A DNA stretch of 64,000 nt. Origin: Episyrphus balteatus (taxonomy: Eukaryota > Arthropoda > Insecta > Diptera > Syrphidae). Position 1 is the stretch's first letter. Each line of letters starts with the position of its first letter. The translations under genes were made by a program, and so were the position numbers. Positions 10,967 through 22,479 of this stretch are shown here, one piece after another. The notes beneath the pieces are model-generated. The model was not told the DNA's origin. It saw only the letters and a list, made by a program, of their open reading frames with translations, and did not search any database. Location: the NCBI RefSeq assembly GCF_945859705.1, contig NC_079136.1:117177028-117241027 (forward strand), in the 5' to 3' direction.

Positions 10967-11993
10967 GTAAAATATTCATTCATTCGATAGTTAAAAATCA
11001 TTCATTCGAATAGTTTTTTCGTTCGATAGCTTTTTATTCGATAGTTTTTTCGTTCGAATAGTTTTTTCGTTCGATAGTTTTTTATTCGATAGTTTTTTCA
11101 TTTGAATAGTTTTTTTTATTCGATAGTTTTTTCATTCGAATAGTTTTTTCAAACGATAGTTGAGGACTGAAGAAAGATGAATGATGATACACATATTGTG
11201 TGATCTTCCAAATGATATCTTGAAAGTTTTTCAGGACTGAATTTATGTGTTTTATGTTGGAGTGCCCATTTTTTCAAAACAAAGGCGGTAAAGAAGAAAA
11301 AGAGAGGCGACACTGTGCATGAAAAGAATAGAAGTTATCTGTCGGTCAGTGCGGTGTCATAAAAAAGTGACAAGAGAGAAAAAAATAACTCTTTGACCTG
11401 GAAAGCGGAACATGTTGATTGTTCAGCCAGTGTATAGTTTATGATCCTAATTAGTGGCAAAACCCATCTTTTCAATCACTTGAGACATGGCGCTGGAAGA
11501 AGCAAAACATTCGCGCACGCACAAAAAGCAGGTATCTGTGTCAACAAGTGGATTTTGTAAAGGGTTGTTAATCGGCTAGACAAAAATATGATGCAACTGT
11601 GTGGTTGGTTTGGATTATTGTATATACATACTTTTGATATTTGCAATTTTGCATGTGGACGAGCAAAAATAGAAAGTGTAAGAAAAGGAAACAAATCCTT
11701 TCCCCAGTGATCATTTCTCGAATATTTTTTTTTTACGATTTTTATATTATGTACTTCAATGTATGATGGATGCTTCTTTCAGATGAAATCGGATGAAAAG
11801 TGAAAAACTTGATAAAATATTATTTTTAAATAGCAATTTTGATATCTAAAAGTTTTATTTTATTCGATACATTAATTGATATTCATTTTAATTAATATGT
11901 TTTTTTTTTATTAATTTTTGTTTTGTTAGTTTTTATAGTTCCAAAGTTTATAAAAATTTTTTGTCTTTTTTTACTATTTAATATTTTTGTTAA

Positions 11994-12163
11994 CCAGAAC
12001 TATAATTGGCGGATGGAGTCGGATGTTAATGTCAATTGTTGTTGTTTACCATAAGTTTTCATCCGTCGAGTGCGGTTGCGAGCGCACTCGTCGGATGAAA
12101 AGTTATGGAAAACAACAACAATTGACAGTAGCATCCGACTTCATCCGCCAATTATAGTTCTGG
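11994..12163. mobile_element. 170-bp near-perfect palindromic MITE nested in the hAT element
   Basis: CCAGAACTATAATTGGCGGA at the left is mirrored by TCCGCCAATTATAGTTCTGG at the right. The arms run almost to the centre near 12079 (GAGTGCGGTTGCGAGCGCACTC). No clear target duplication is visible, so it could be a fold-back MITE or an inversion duplication. Confidence 0.6.
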
Positions 12164-12617
12164 CTTTATTTTCCCTTAAATATATATCATATATTACCAA
12201 AAATTCGGCTATCTTTTCGCAACGTAGAAAAAATTAAGCAACAACCATCTTCCTTTCTGATTCAGTACTTGTTATTTATTATTTAATGTAACCTCAGTTG
12301 AGAAATAGTATTTAAATTCTAGTTAAAAAACTGCAAACAGTGAAATAAAGTATGTCCTTTTCCTTTACAAGGTCAATATATATTAGTAAAAACTGGAAAA
12401 AATAAATCGGATGAAAAAATTGGGAGTAAAAAATAACTGAATATTTGATAGTTTTTATTCGATAGTTTATTCGATAGTTTTTATTTGATAGTTTATTCGA
12501 TAGTTTTTATTCGATAGTTTATTCGATAGTTTATTCGATAGTTTTTATTCGATAATTTTTATTCGAATGAATGAATGAATGAATGAACTATTCGATAGTT
12601 CAAATCATTCAGTTACT

Positions 12618-12631
12618 AACTATCGATAGTT
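12618..12631. promoter_or_regulatory. TATCGATA (DRE-like) palindrome, right
   Basis: The identical 14-bp palindrome lies 27 bp inside the right tip, almost symmetrical with the left one. This placement suggests transposase or host-factor binding. Confidence 0.5.
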
Positions 12632-12666
12632 CAAATCATTCGATAGTTCCCATCACTACTCTCTTA

Positions 12667-13950
12667 AGAAGAAATTGAAGTTGAATTTATCAGATAACCA
12701 TCAACTATTCAGTTTTTCTGAAGGACTATTGATTTTGTTGTTTATTTGCTCACGTGATTTATCTTTGTTTTTGTTTTGTTTTAGGTTTCTTTTTCTTCCT
12801 GATTATTTGCAAAATTTGCAAAAAATTATTTCTATAATTTCTCTCAAGTTAACAGATTTTTTTTTTGGTTTTTGAATTGGACTTTTTGTTTGATCTGCAA
12901 AATAATATTAATAATTTGTATATTGTTTAGAAGTCAAGAAGTTTTTTTTGGGGGCCGACCAAAAAAGGAGGATATTTTAAGGAGGAGTGATGACAAGAAT
13001 GTTTTATGGCAACTATAAATAAATGATGACATTCGGAGCACGTTCGCTATTTTGTACGAGTATATCTTTTAAGATGGCCTGGACATGCGGGGTTGTCGTA
13101 TTATAGGATAACGACCAAAACGACCATTATTTGCTCTATCCTGGCTGGATTCAATTTTGGACAAAGTGTTATTCGCGTGGTTACTGTGATTCGATGATTG
13201 ATGCGACATTGAGTGAATATAAGGCTATAAAATATGTAAGCGAGGGGGAGATTTAAGATTAAGGAGGATTTGTGATTGATTAGGTTCAGTGGATTTGTTA
13301 AGGATAAGAAAGTACTTTTAGGTGAAACACGGAAATAGACAGTTAGGGGCTATGTGAAGTTGGCACCCCCAAATGATTATTATTTTTTTTTTTTCTAAAC
13401 CAATTTGTTTCGATTGCCCAAGGTTAGCCCAAGTTTTTTTTTTAGCTTACTTCTAAAATTATAACGAAATTATTTTTTTCGCACCAAAAATCAGTGGTTC
13501 GTTTCTCCAAGTTTAGACCAGGCTAAACCACCATTTATTTTCGACATCCCAACTATAGTTGGTTACAAACGCCAAATAATTTCGTTATTTTTTTACACAA
13601 AAAAAATATTACGCATACACCATAGTGACCTTTTTAATTTACAATTTGGACAAAGTAAATTTACTGGTGTGGACACTGCCATTTATTTGACTTTCTTGTT
13701 TGAATGTAGTCCATATAACAAAGCTGTTAAGAAGCTTAAATTGATTTGTTTATTTCACCTTAAAACCACAAAATACAAATATTTTTTTCAAGTGAAACAA
13801 TCATTGATTTTTTTTTTTTTTTTTGGTTTATTCCATCTATCCAAACAACAAAAAATATAAAATGGTATGTGAGGTGATTTCTTTTTCAAGACACGAACAG
13901 TGCTTTTTAAAGCTTTCTCAACTAACCATGATAATTCGAACAAATTCCAT
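12667..13950. other. AT-rich spacer
   Basis: No repeat family or exon recognised. A CAAGGTTAGCCCAAG / CCAAGTTTAGACCAGG pair near 13420 and 13510 hints at an old degenerate repeat. The ORF at 13669-13860 is low-complexity. Confidence 0.4.
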
Positions 13951-13959
13951 CACTTTTTT

Positions 13960-14190
13960 TAATAGCCCACCCTAAGTTGAAAAATTATGACAGAAAACAT
14001 TTTTCAAATTACCAACCTCTTAAATATCAAAAAAATTTTGTCAGTGTAAAAATTTTCCTTATTACACTTTTTCTAATTAACCATTTAATTTTCAAAAAAA
14101 TACGGATTTTTTTCGCAAATTAAATTTTTGAAAACGGGTCAGTGAATTTTTTCGAAACTTTGTTTTCAGATGTTAAGTAATTTTAACCTT
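13960..14190 (-). repeat. Family A fragment, reverse orientation
   Basis: TTGAAAACGGGTCAGTGAAT followed by TTTGTTTTCAGATGTTAAGT is the reverse complement of the 'ACATCTAAAAAC...CCCGTTTTCGAAAA' segment of family A. Strongly diverged. Confidence 0.45.
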
Positions 14191-14319
14191 TTTTTTTAAA
14201 TAGGACTGTGGTAATTAGTTAAAATAGTCGACATAAGTGAAAATCAATTTTATTTGCTTAACATGTTCACCTTCTGGGTCTCATTTCTCTACGCCAAATA
14301 AAAACCGTTTAATTAAAAA

Positions 14320-14505
14320 AAAACCAAAGCAGCTTAAGTATTTTTGGACAAAAACTGCATTTGCATAATAGCTTATGTATTATGTTGAAATAAAATTGTC
14401 CAAATCTTTAAAAGAATACATTTTTTTTTAAATCAGCTTAAGTCATGACATAAGCTATTATGACAATTTGAATTCAAATATATTCATCGCTTAGGTCAAC
14501 ATAAG
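14320..14505. repeat. AGCTTAAGT/ATAAGCT motif cluster, left part
   Basis: Motifs CAGCTTAAGT and ACATAAGCT recur near 14327, 14367, 14436-14468 and 14492. The cluster continues on the other side of the hAT insertion (17033-17195), so the hAT landed inside it. Confidence 0.5.
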
Positions 14506-15741
14506 CAGTGGCGTATTGAGGGGGGGGGGGGGCTCAGGGGGCTCAAGCCCCACCCCCCCCCCCAAGCCTTCAAGATCATGTTTTTATTTAGCTAATATCA
14601 TCATAATGTACATGATTAACTGAAACTTGTTCGTAAATCTTAGAGATTTAGAGGCAGCCCAGATGCTCGAGCCCCCCCCCCAAATTCTTAAGCTGCTGCT
14701 TATGTTTTTTTTAAATAAGAGCCTTAGCTGACGATGAGGGTTGTGATAATTTTTTTTTCGGATTTAAGTCCAATAGTCCGAATTCCTTAGAATTTTTTTT
14801 TAGTATTTTGACGTCCAATTAAATTTTTGCAAAACTTCTTATGCAATCTCAAAACGCCGTATTTTTTATTAATAATATTTTTCTTAAAGATATTGGAAAT
14901 AGAAATTTTTGATATCTCAAAATCTAAGTGGTCAACAGGTTTATTTAAGAAAATTACAGTTCGCGCTTCCGATTTGGATTAAAGAGCAACAAAAGAGAAA
15001 GAGCAAAAAATCGGAATCAAATAAATCATTTTTATTAAAAAAAAAAAACTGCAATGGATAAAATAATGTTTCTTCAGGTCTCATCTAAAAGCTTGAATAT
15101 TTTACTTTGAATTGTTGGCAAGAAAATAAAAATGCGTACGATAATATCATCGCTATTGGTCAATAAATTGCACTTAATTTTTTTTAAATGTTAAATTTTT
15201 TTGACACTCTCTGTTACTATTGACGTTATCTGTCAATAAATTGCATTTAATTTTTTTTTAAATGGTAAATTTTCAGATACTCTCTGTTTCAATTTCAGTT
15301 TTTTTGTCCTTACATACTTCATTTATGTTGATTAGATCTTTATAAAGTGAACGGGTTTTTAAGTTCCTAGCATTGATTTAAAGCTTTTGTTTTAAGCTTT
15401 TTAATGGTGCAATTAACATCCACGTGTGCCATTTGCATCCTCACCAATTATCGTTTTTACAGAACGCAAAGTTTGATTCCATTTTTTTTTGCCCTTAAGT
15501 GTATATTTCGGATTAAACATCAAAAAGAATTTCATTCAAAATTAGTTTTTGAGACTTTCAGTTCTGCATTTCACTTTTTGTGTATTTACTTGCCGAAAGT
15601 TAAATAGGTGTTCTGCATTTTTTCGCACTCATTTAGATTTTCTAATCGAATTCAATTCACTATGTTTCTGTTCGTGAATTTGGGGGCCTTTTTCAATGAA
15701 TCTGCAATTTGCAGTAATTTCACTTTAGAAACAAAATAAAA

Positions 15742-15816
15742 ATGGAAGATCCTTCAGTTTTGACAGTTAGAAGCAATTTCGAAGTTTTCGAAAACGATCG
15801 AAATGAAGAATATTGA
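15742..15816 (+). CDS. 24-codon small ORF conserved between two hAT copies
   Basis: The ORF starts MEDPSVLTVRSNFEVF and ends EEY-stop. The copy at 28270-28344 has the same length, start and stop with a few substitutions (V to I, EN to KT). It lies upstream of the transposase remnant and could be a decayed 5' exon, an upstream ORF, or chance retention. I do not recognise it as a known domain. Confidence 0.2.
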   Translation: MEDPSVLTVRSNFEVFENDRNEEY

Positions 15817-16339
15817 TATTTCATATTTCACGTGAAGTTGAAAGGTGATTTGAATTCACTTTCATTCGAATTGCGGAACATGGCCGTATATAACGAAAAC
15901 ATTGATGAGTAGGGATAGGATGTTGTGGAATTTGCCTTTTTTTCTTGCTTAATCGTACGACATTATAGATTAAAAACAAACGCGTTTCACGTCCCTCTAG
16001 TGCCAAATATATGTATTTTATTTTGCCTTTTTTTTTGCTTTTTCTTTCGTTATTGCCTTTTTTTGCCTTTTCTCTTGTTATTGCCTTTTTTTTGTCTTTT
16101 CCTATGTTTTTTTTATCTTTTTAGCGTCTTAAGGGTAATGCCTATATACACACAAAACACTCAAATATTAAAACAAAAAGCTAACTTACTCAGTATATTA
16201 CTTGCTCAATATATCTATTCTATATTAAAAATTCACTAATTACCCCACACAAACAAAATTCGAATGAAAAGATCTACCTATGCAACTTGTTTGTCTGCTA
16301 TTGCTACCATTTATTGTCTTCTACGTTCTATTGCGCGGC

Positions 16340-16883
16340 CGACAACCGACGCGTATTAGAGTTCAAAAGCTAACTTACTCAATTTACAATACTCGATTTG
16401 AAGAAGTTCTCCAGATTTTGGACATAATCAAGAGAGATTTGGAAGCTGCGAAAGGGGCAGTCGCAAAAGATGTTTTTTAAAAATGCAGATCATTTTTCTT
16501 TTTGGCAAATAAGGGACTCGAAAGAGTTGAACAAATAAATTGCGTAATACATTGGAACACAAATCCAGGGGTCAAACTACGGCATACGTACGTTAACGTA
16601 TTGACGCTTTATGTCTCTATCATTTTCTTCTAATTAAATAGAGAAAGAAATAGTCAAAACGTTAACGAACGTATGCCGTAGTTCGACCCCAGAGCTCCCG
16701 GCAAATGTTGAAGTGGGCGATGTCGAGTTCTTTAATTGGGGTCCAGTCGTCTCTACAGATGTAGAGAGATATTTTAGCTCCTTTAGAGCACTCTTAAAGG
16801 ACAATCGCAGGCGCTTGTTAACTGAAAATTTTAAAAAACTCATCATTGTTCAAAATTACAGTATAATGTATAATGCAGTATAA
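16340..16883 (+). pseudogene. Broken hAT transposase, C-terminal part
   Basis: Three collinear pieces read like the C-terminal third of insect hAT transposases of the kind with an ERSFS..DNRR dimerisation motif. The first (about 16340-16480) contains RFEEVLQILDIIKRDLEAAK and ends in a stop at 16478. The second (16481-16567, same frame past the stop) contains NKGLERVEQINCVIHWNTNP. The third (16692-16883) contains the dimerisation signature DVERYFSSFRALLKDNRRR, then ENFKKL, and stops at 16881. A 123-bp MITE separates the second and third pieces; removing it would restore collinearity. With a stop, an insertion and no visible N-terminal zinc finger or catalytic DDE segments, the gene is dead. 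The family call rests on the motif; the exact clade is not resolved. Confidence 0.8.
16568..16690. mobile_element. 123-bp MITE inserted in the transposase remnant
   Basis: The ends GGGGTCAAACTACGGCATAC and GTATGCCGTAGTTCGACCCC are inverted repeats that extend through a CGTTAACGT block. CCAG appears at both edges (16565-16568 and 16689-16692) and could be a 4-bp target duplication or part of the TIR. The insertion splits the hAT transposase reading frame. Confidence 0.7.
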
Positions 16884-17032
16884 TGCTATTGTACCACTTT
16901 CAGTACCGCAGCACAGCGTTTAACTCTCAATCAAAGATTAATAAAAAGAAATGAAAATTTTTTCGCACATTTACCCTCTAAAAAATGTTTGAAAAATTTT
17001 CCAGCCCAAATTTTTTTCTAGATACGCCACTG

Positions 17033-17195
17033 AACATAAGCTATTTTAAACTTGTGGTCGAGTTAACCATTTGTCTTCTTGAAAAAATGCATTTTGAACC
17101 AAACCCAATTTTGCAAAACAGCTTAAGTATAGCATAAGTTTCTTGAAATGTCTGCAAAATCGTATACTTAAGTCAAAATAAGCTACTTTTTTCAA
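17033..17195. repeat. AGCTTAAGT/ATAAGCT motif cluster, right part
   Basis: ACATAAGCTATTTT, CAGCTTAAGTATAGCATAAG and TACTTAAGTCAAAATAAGCT continue the cluster interrupted at 14505. Confidence 0.5.
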
Positions 17196-20100
17196 ATGTA
17201 AAGGTCGTCCCGAACGTTTTCAAGAGAAAATATCTATACATATGACAATTAAGGGTAGGTTGGACAAGCCTGTATCCTGAAAAAAAAAAATTTTTAGTCT
17301 AGCGGCAACAGTTTTAAAAGTAATCGCAAAAAAGTAAAAAATAATCTAGTCCCCAAATTTCATTTGCTAATACTGAAAAATGATAAAAATTTACTTAAGT
17401 TCTTTTAACTTATTATATTAAAATTTTTAAAGAGCCATTTAAAGAACGAATATTATTTTTATGTACCTACTTTATTTTTAATTAACAAATTTGAAATATG
17501 TAGTAATATTCTCATATATAATTTATGGATCCAAGCGGTTTTATATATCTTATTTGTTACGTCATTTGTCATAGTAATTTAACGAATAAATGAGTCTCTT
17601 AACATCATGTACAAAAAAGATGATGGTATAATTTGTATACCATCTTTTTTGATAAATACACAATTTTATTCAAATTTCTCAATTTTACACCGAAATTAAT
17701 GAATTTACACCAATTTATATTGTATTATATTTTAATTTATCAAAAAAAAAAAAATATATTATATACACATAAACAAAATCAAATAAATAACTAATTTTAA
17801 GTATATCACTATGTAAATTATTTTTTTACACGGAACATTTTATATTTTTAATACCCCTTTTTTATAAATTAATTTTTATATTTATAAAATTGTATTTAAA
17901 TAATAATACCTAATCAATTAAAAATATAATTTTTTGTTTTATTTCACAGATTTATTAATACATTTATTTAATTTATTTCAATTAAATAAATTCATAATCA
18001 CATCAATAGCAACTGGTGTAACTAATAATATCATCCCCTTTTCTACTTTTCAATTAGTTGCAAGGAATTTACAAAATAAAACAACTTATTTCTCAGTAAA
18101 TTGCCATAATTTCCAACTCTCGTAAAAATCCCATTTTAGCAAATACACAAACCACTTCTTCTTTAATTGTACAACCCATAAGAAAAACAACAAAATGTTT
18201 AAAATTTTCCTCTTCAAAATTATTTTTCGTCGTTTTTCTTCATCAAAATCTTAACTCACCTCTAGTACTAAGAATAAATTGGGTTTCTTATTCAATTGGT
18301 GCAAATCTTTCTTCCAATTAGACATTTTGAATAACTCATTTGCCTTTTTACCTACCTCAACAATTTAACAATTATCCCATAAATTATCCCAAACACAAAC
18401 TAATTTATTTTTTTGACCCTCGACACAAAAAAGGGAAATTTCAAATATTCACCACAATAATTCAACCATTACACATGCTCACCATTTAAGGAGAATTGTA
18501 TAACACTTTTTCCCCTTTTTCACTTCCCCTACCAAACACTTGTTGGATCACAAAACTTACTATACCAAATGGGTTGAATGAAGCACGTGCTAGTTGGGGG
18601 TGGTTTTTAGCTCAAATGATAACAGCTCTCTATGGTGAATTTGGTATAAAAAAAAAACAGCCAGTAAGTGGTGAATTAGTATATGAAATTCCTTTGTTCG
18701 TTGGTATATCCTCAATATGAATGGGTGGTATGAAGGACTCCTTTTAATATCCTGGTGGTAAATGAATGCCGAGATTTGTCTTCAGTTCAAATTTCAATGT
18801 CCTGCCAATTGGATGGGCAGCTATAACGGTCCGGTCGTATGTCTATTTGTTGGTTTTTAACGGTTTTTTTTTTCAAGAAGTTCGTTTTAGGTCCCAATTT
18901 CGGTTGTTTTTTTGTGTAACTAATAAAGTTGCGAACGGTACGAAAAGTGTTCTTTTTTTGTTTTAGTGCGTGTGGTCACTTAGACAAAAAAAAAGTTGAA
19001 AAAATAAAAAAAAACCGGCACATTTACCGGTTTACAAGTTTAATGGCTATCTAATTCCCTTTAAGAAAATTGTAATAAAAAAAAAAATTCAATAAAAATA
19101 GAAATTTATATTTAAGTTTAGTGCTTAAGTGTGGTGAAAGGTGTTTACTTGTTTTTTTTTTTTTGTCTGTGTGTAACTATAAAGGATAATTCAAGTCATA
19201 AAAAGGATATTACTCTACCTGGACGAAAAGGAGACTTAAAATGTAAATTATGGGTATTTTTTTTGTTCTTTTTTTTTTATAATCTTAACAAGAAAATCTC
19301 CTTGAGGATTCCTACAGGAGGACAATAAAAACCTTTTTCAACACTCTGACACATAGTAGGTACATTAGCACGTGTGCTGGTTGGTTTCGTATAGGCACAG
19401 ACAAGTAGTTCGGTTTTATTGCATTAAATATTCAATCGTTCAACTTTGAATATTTAATAAATAAAAACACACTCTGTAACTGGTAAGAATTTCTATGTTA
19501 GGAAAGGAAACAAGATCTTTATGGTTTTAGATAGGTAAGAGGTTAGGGTATAGGTAGGTTTGAAAATGCAAGACATGACCATCAACAAGAGAAGGATACC
19601 TACCAATTCTATATCTACCAGAATATAACATCCTGATGCTGCTCCTGCATGTTGGTCACATACGATATGTTTTTGTGGTAGATAGAGAGACTGAAAGGAT
19701 GTTGAAGGCCCAAGGAAACATCATCATCATCATGCAAATGGGTTATCTTTCAACATTCTCACGTAAAGGTGGTTCGAATGAAACGTCCAATTATACGGTA
19801 ACTGAATCTATACATCTTCTTGTAAATTTGTTGCTAAGACACATGAAATTAAATCGAAGAAGATGAGAGACGAGAGACGAAAAAGGAACACAACTTTTCA
19901 TATATAGAGTAGTTATATTGTGGGTTAAGTTCTTGTTTTATCTTAGTTTTAGATTTTTTATAGAAAAATAAGGAGGAGGAGGACCTTCAGATGGTACACA
20001 GTATAGTAAAGTGCTTTAGGAAATTTGAGTGCATTTTGTAAGATTTAAATATATATTTTTTGTTGTCCCCCCCTGCAGATGCTATAGCTCAAGTGTTCTT

Positions 20101-22170
20101 AGGGTAAAAATCTTATAAAATCAACATTCAAAAAGTTGTGGTTTATGCAAAATTACTTGTGGATAGGATATCAACTACATTGTTGGCTGGCATGATGGTA
20201 TTACTTGAAATTGAATGCAAGAAGTTTTATTTTTTTTTTTTTGTATTTTTATAAGGATGATGGTTGAGTGGAATTTCAAGAAGAGGGGGGTTTTTTAAGG
20301 ATTTTTGCCTACTTTTTTGATTCAATAAAAGATGTTGGGAAAGAAGGCAATCTATAATATATGGATGTTATAAGGTTTTTAGAAATAAAATTTTATTGAA
20401 ATACAATATTAATAATATTTTGTATGAAATATGATATAGAGTGGAAGGAATTGGATAAAAATAGGAAAAATATTTTTAGAAGGAAAATTGATAAGTATTC
20501 TATAAATGTTATGGTTCATTTAACTGACCTTTAGTTGTTAAAGTAATTCTGAATTTTGAAAATAGTTTTTGCAAGGATCAATTTTAATAAGCCATACATT
20601 GTTAGGGGATCACAAAGTCAGTATATTGAAATAGTGACCAAGTCATGATCGACTAAACTAAAGGACCGCTCCTAAAATAGGTGCCCATGGTGCAAAAATT
20701 AACAAAGTCGAATAGGTACCATAAAAAAAAAATATTTAGCCTGTAATTGAAATTAATCACATAATATTTAATTTTTTTTGAAATGGTTTGCGTTTTACCA
20801 ACCAACAGCTGTCAAACCCTTATTGTAAATCTCGATTGATGCCTTTTATAAAAATTAAAATAACATTGATTTTTTCATTTCCATCAAAGGATGACTTAAA
20901 ATAGCAATAAGTTGCTTTATTTTGAGACTTTTTCCTATTAAATTGTAGAATTTTTCCGTTGGCTAAATCTAAATATTTTTGAAATATTAACCAAAAACTA
21001 CATCACAAGAATTTAAAGTTATTAAATTTACCTATACTAATATCCTAATTACATTGAATTATTATGGTATACCTAAAGTGTGAACATTTTTAATTTTAAA
21101 AGACATATTTACACGAATACGAACAAAAAATACGAATGAAAAATTTAATTTTATGAGAAATTTGATAAAAATTTATAAATAATAATAAATTAGTATAATC
21201 AAACATTGTTTTTAAGACTATCAAAATATCTTTTATACTTTTGAACATGAAACAAAGCTATTTAATTTATCTTGTTACAAAATTTTTTTAAGAAAACGAA
21301 TTAAAAGCCATTAGAGCCATTAAAATAAAATAGTTTCTTAGTAGCTGGAGAAAGTCAGAAATAAAGTCAAGATAAAATATTTTTAACAAAAACAAAACAA
21401 ACTTCTTTCTTATCAATGAAACACTCAAAACCGGACCAAATTGAAATGGGGTCACACTGGAAGTTGCTTTCAAATAAAGATTTGAGGTAAAAATATAAAA
21501 AAAAAAATGCAGTCGAATTGAGAACCTCCTCCTTTTTTTGAAGTTGGCTTCAAACGGTTCTATCGCCAGGCATATCGTTAATAACCCTTGTAAAAATATT
21601 TTTTATTTAAAAAAAAAAACAACCTTATTAGTTATTATATAATTTTTTTGAAAAAAAAAAAAAAAATCCATTTTGGTCAGTAAATATTTGATTTTGGCCC
21701 TATAGAAACCTTAAGCATAAGCTTAGTTCGTCAACTTTTTATATTTAATTTTTTTTTTTTAAATTTAAAATTTAATATTGGTAGCTAATTAGTTAACTTG
21801 TACAAAGTAAAAGCAGAAAAAATGAACTTAGAGAGTTTTATTTGATATTTGTTTAAGACTGTTTCATGGATTTTGTGTTAAGAATCGTGTTTAAATGGCC
21901 CTTATTAATAGAGCCGAATTTAGCAAATCTCGATTGTAAGAAAAATATCAGTATTAAATAAGTAAATAAACAGGTAAATAAATAAATAAAACATAATGTA
22001 CATCTCATTTCCAAACTAAGAAGACGCTTAGAAACAGTTTACCTCCTATAACTAAGTCCATTTTAAAATGATAGATTTTTTTAAATATAAATGTTTTACA
22101 GACGAAATTTTTATTTAAGAAATAAACAAAGACTTAATTTACAAGGTCTTGAAACATCCAACTTGTAGAG
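17196..22170. other. Long AT-rich spacer (about 5 kb), mostly unique
   Basis: This is the longest stretch without a recognised repeat family. Items seen are a hairpin near 17615-17650 (AAAAAAGATGATGGTATA / TATACCATCTTTTTT), poly-A and poly-T runs, and a short family A-like phrase near 21555-21590 (CGGTTCTATCGCC..CGTTAATAA). ORFs of 60-76 residues (for example 18496-18720 and 19636-19866) have no family resemblance or splice signals I can support. Probably intronic or intergenic. Confidence 0.4.
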
Positions 22171-22175
22171 AAGAT

Positions 22176-22435
22176 AATTGAATCGGTGATTGTTAAAACA
22201 ACATAAGTGAAATTTAAATTTTTTTGTAGGAGAGAAAAAAACCGCTATAATTTCCATGACGCGACCGAATTTACAATGTTTTGACAATTTTAATACCTCA
22301 ATTGACATTCTTAGACTTCAAATTGACTATTTTAACAACAAAATTGGCTTTCTTTTCAAAATTATAGCAGTTTTGGTCTCGCCTTATAAAAAATTTAAAA
22401 AATCACTTATGTTGTTTTAACAATCATCGATTCAA
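22176..22435. mobile_element. ~260-bp fold-back element
   Basis: AATTGAATCGGTGATTGTTA at the left is mirrored by TAACAATCATCGATTCAATT at the right, and the arms continue through ACAACATAAGTGA and GGAGAG/CTCGCC blocks. No target duplication was identified. Confidence 0.55.
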
Positions 22436-22479
22436 TTTGACCTAATATTATTTTGAACGCCTCAAATCTCTGTATAAAT

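Larger units (their letters stand above)
10921..12658. mobile_element. Non-autonomous hAT element with CGATA-array ends
   Basis: The ends are a perfect 21-bp inverted repeat beginning TAGTGATGGGAACTATCGAA. The insertion is flanked by a perfect 8-bp duplication CTCTCTTA (10913-10920 and 12659-12666), diagnostic of hAT transposition. Inside each end lies an array of TTCGATAGTTTTT-like repeats (about 10965-11165 and 12440-12600). A 14-bp palindrome AACTATCGATAGTT sits at 10953-10966 and 12618-12631, 27-32 bp from the tips. The interior (11170-12430) has no transposase ORF and carries a nested 170-bp palindrome. Sub-terminal repeat arrays are typical hAT transposase-binding regions. The full TATCGATA core is also the DRE site known for Drosophila DREF and overlaps CGATA sites of BEAF-32. 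Confidence 0.85.
14506..17032 (+). mobile_element. hAT element, CAGTGGCGTA family, long copy with transposase remnant
   Basis: The element begins CAGTGGCGTATTGAGGGGGG and ends TCTAGATACGCCACTG. It is flanked by a perfect 8-bp duplication AACATAAG (14498-14505 and 17033-17040). Just inside the left end is a long G tract followed by GGGCTCAAGCCC and a C tract. The 1.29-kb copy at 27519-28808 shares both ends and a middle block (about 15500-15895 here), so that copy is an internal-deletion derivative. Unlike it, this copy retains the 3' part of a hAT transposase (see 16340-16883), now broken. Confidence 0.9.

Noticed and set aside
18496..18720. 74-residue ORF with apparently ordinary protein composition
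   Set aside because: No known motif or splice signal and no second line of evidence.
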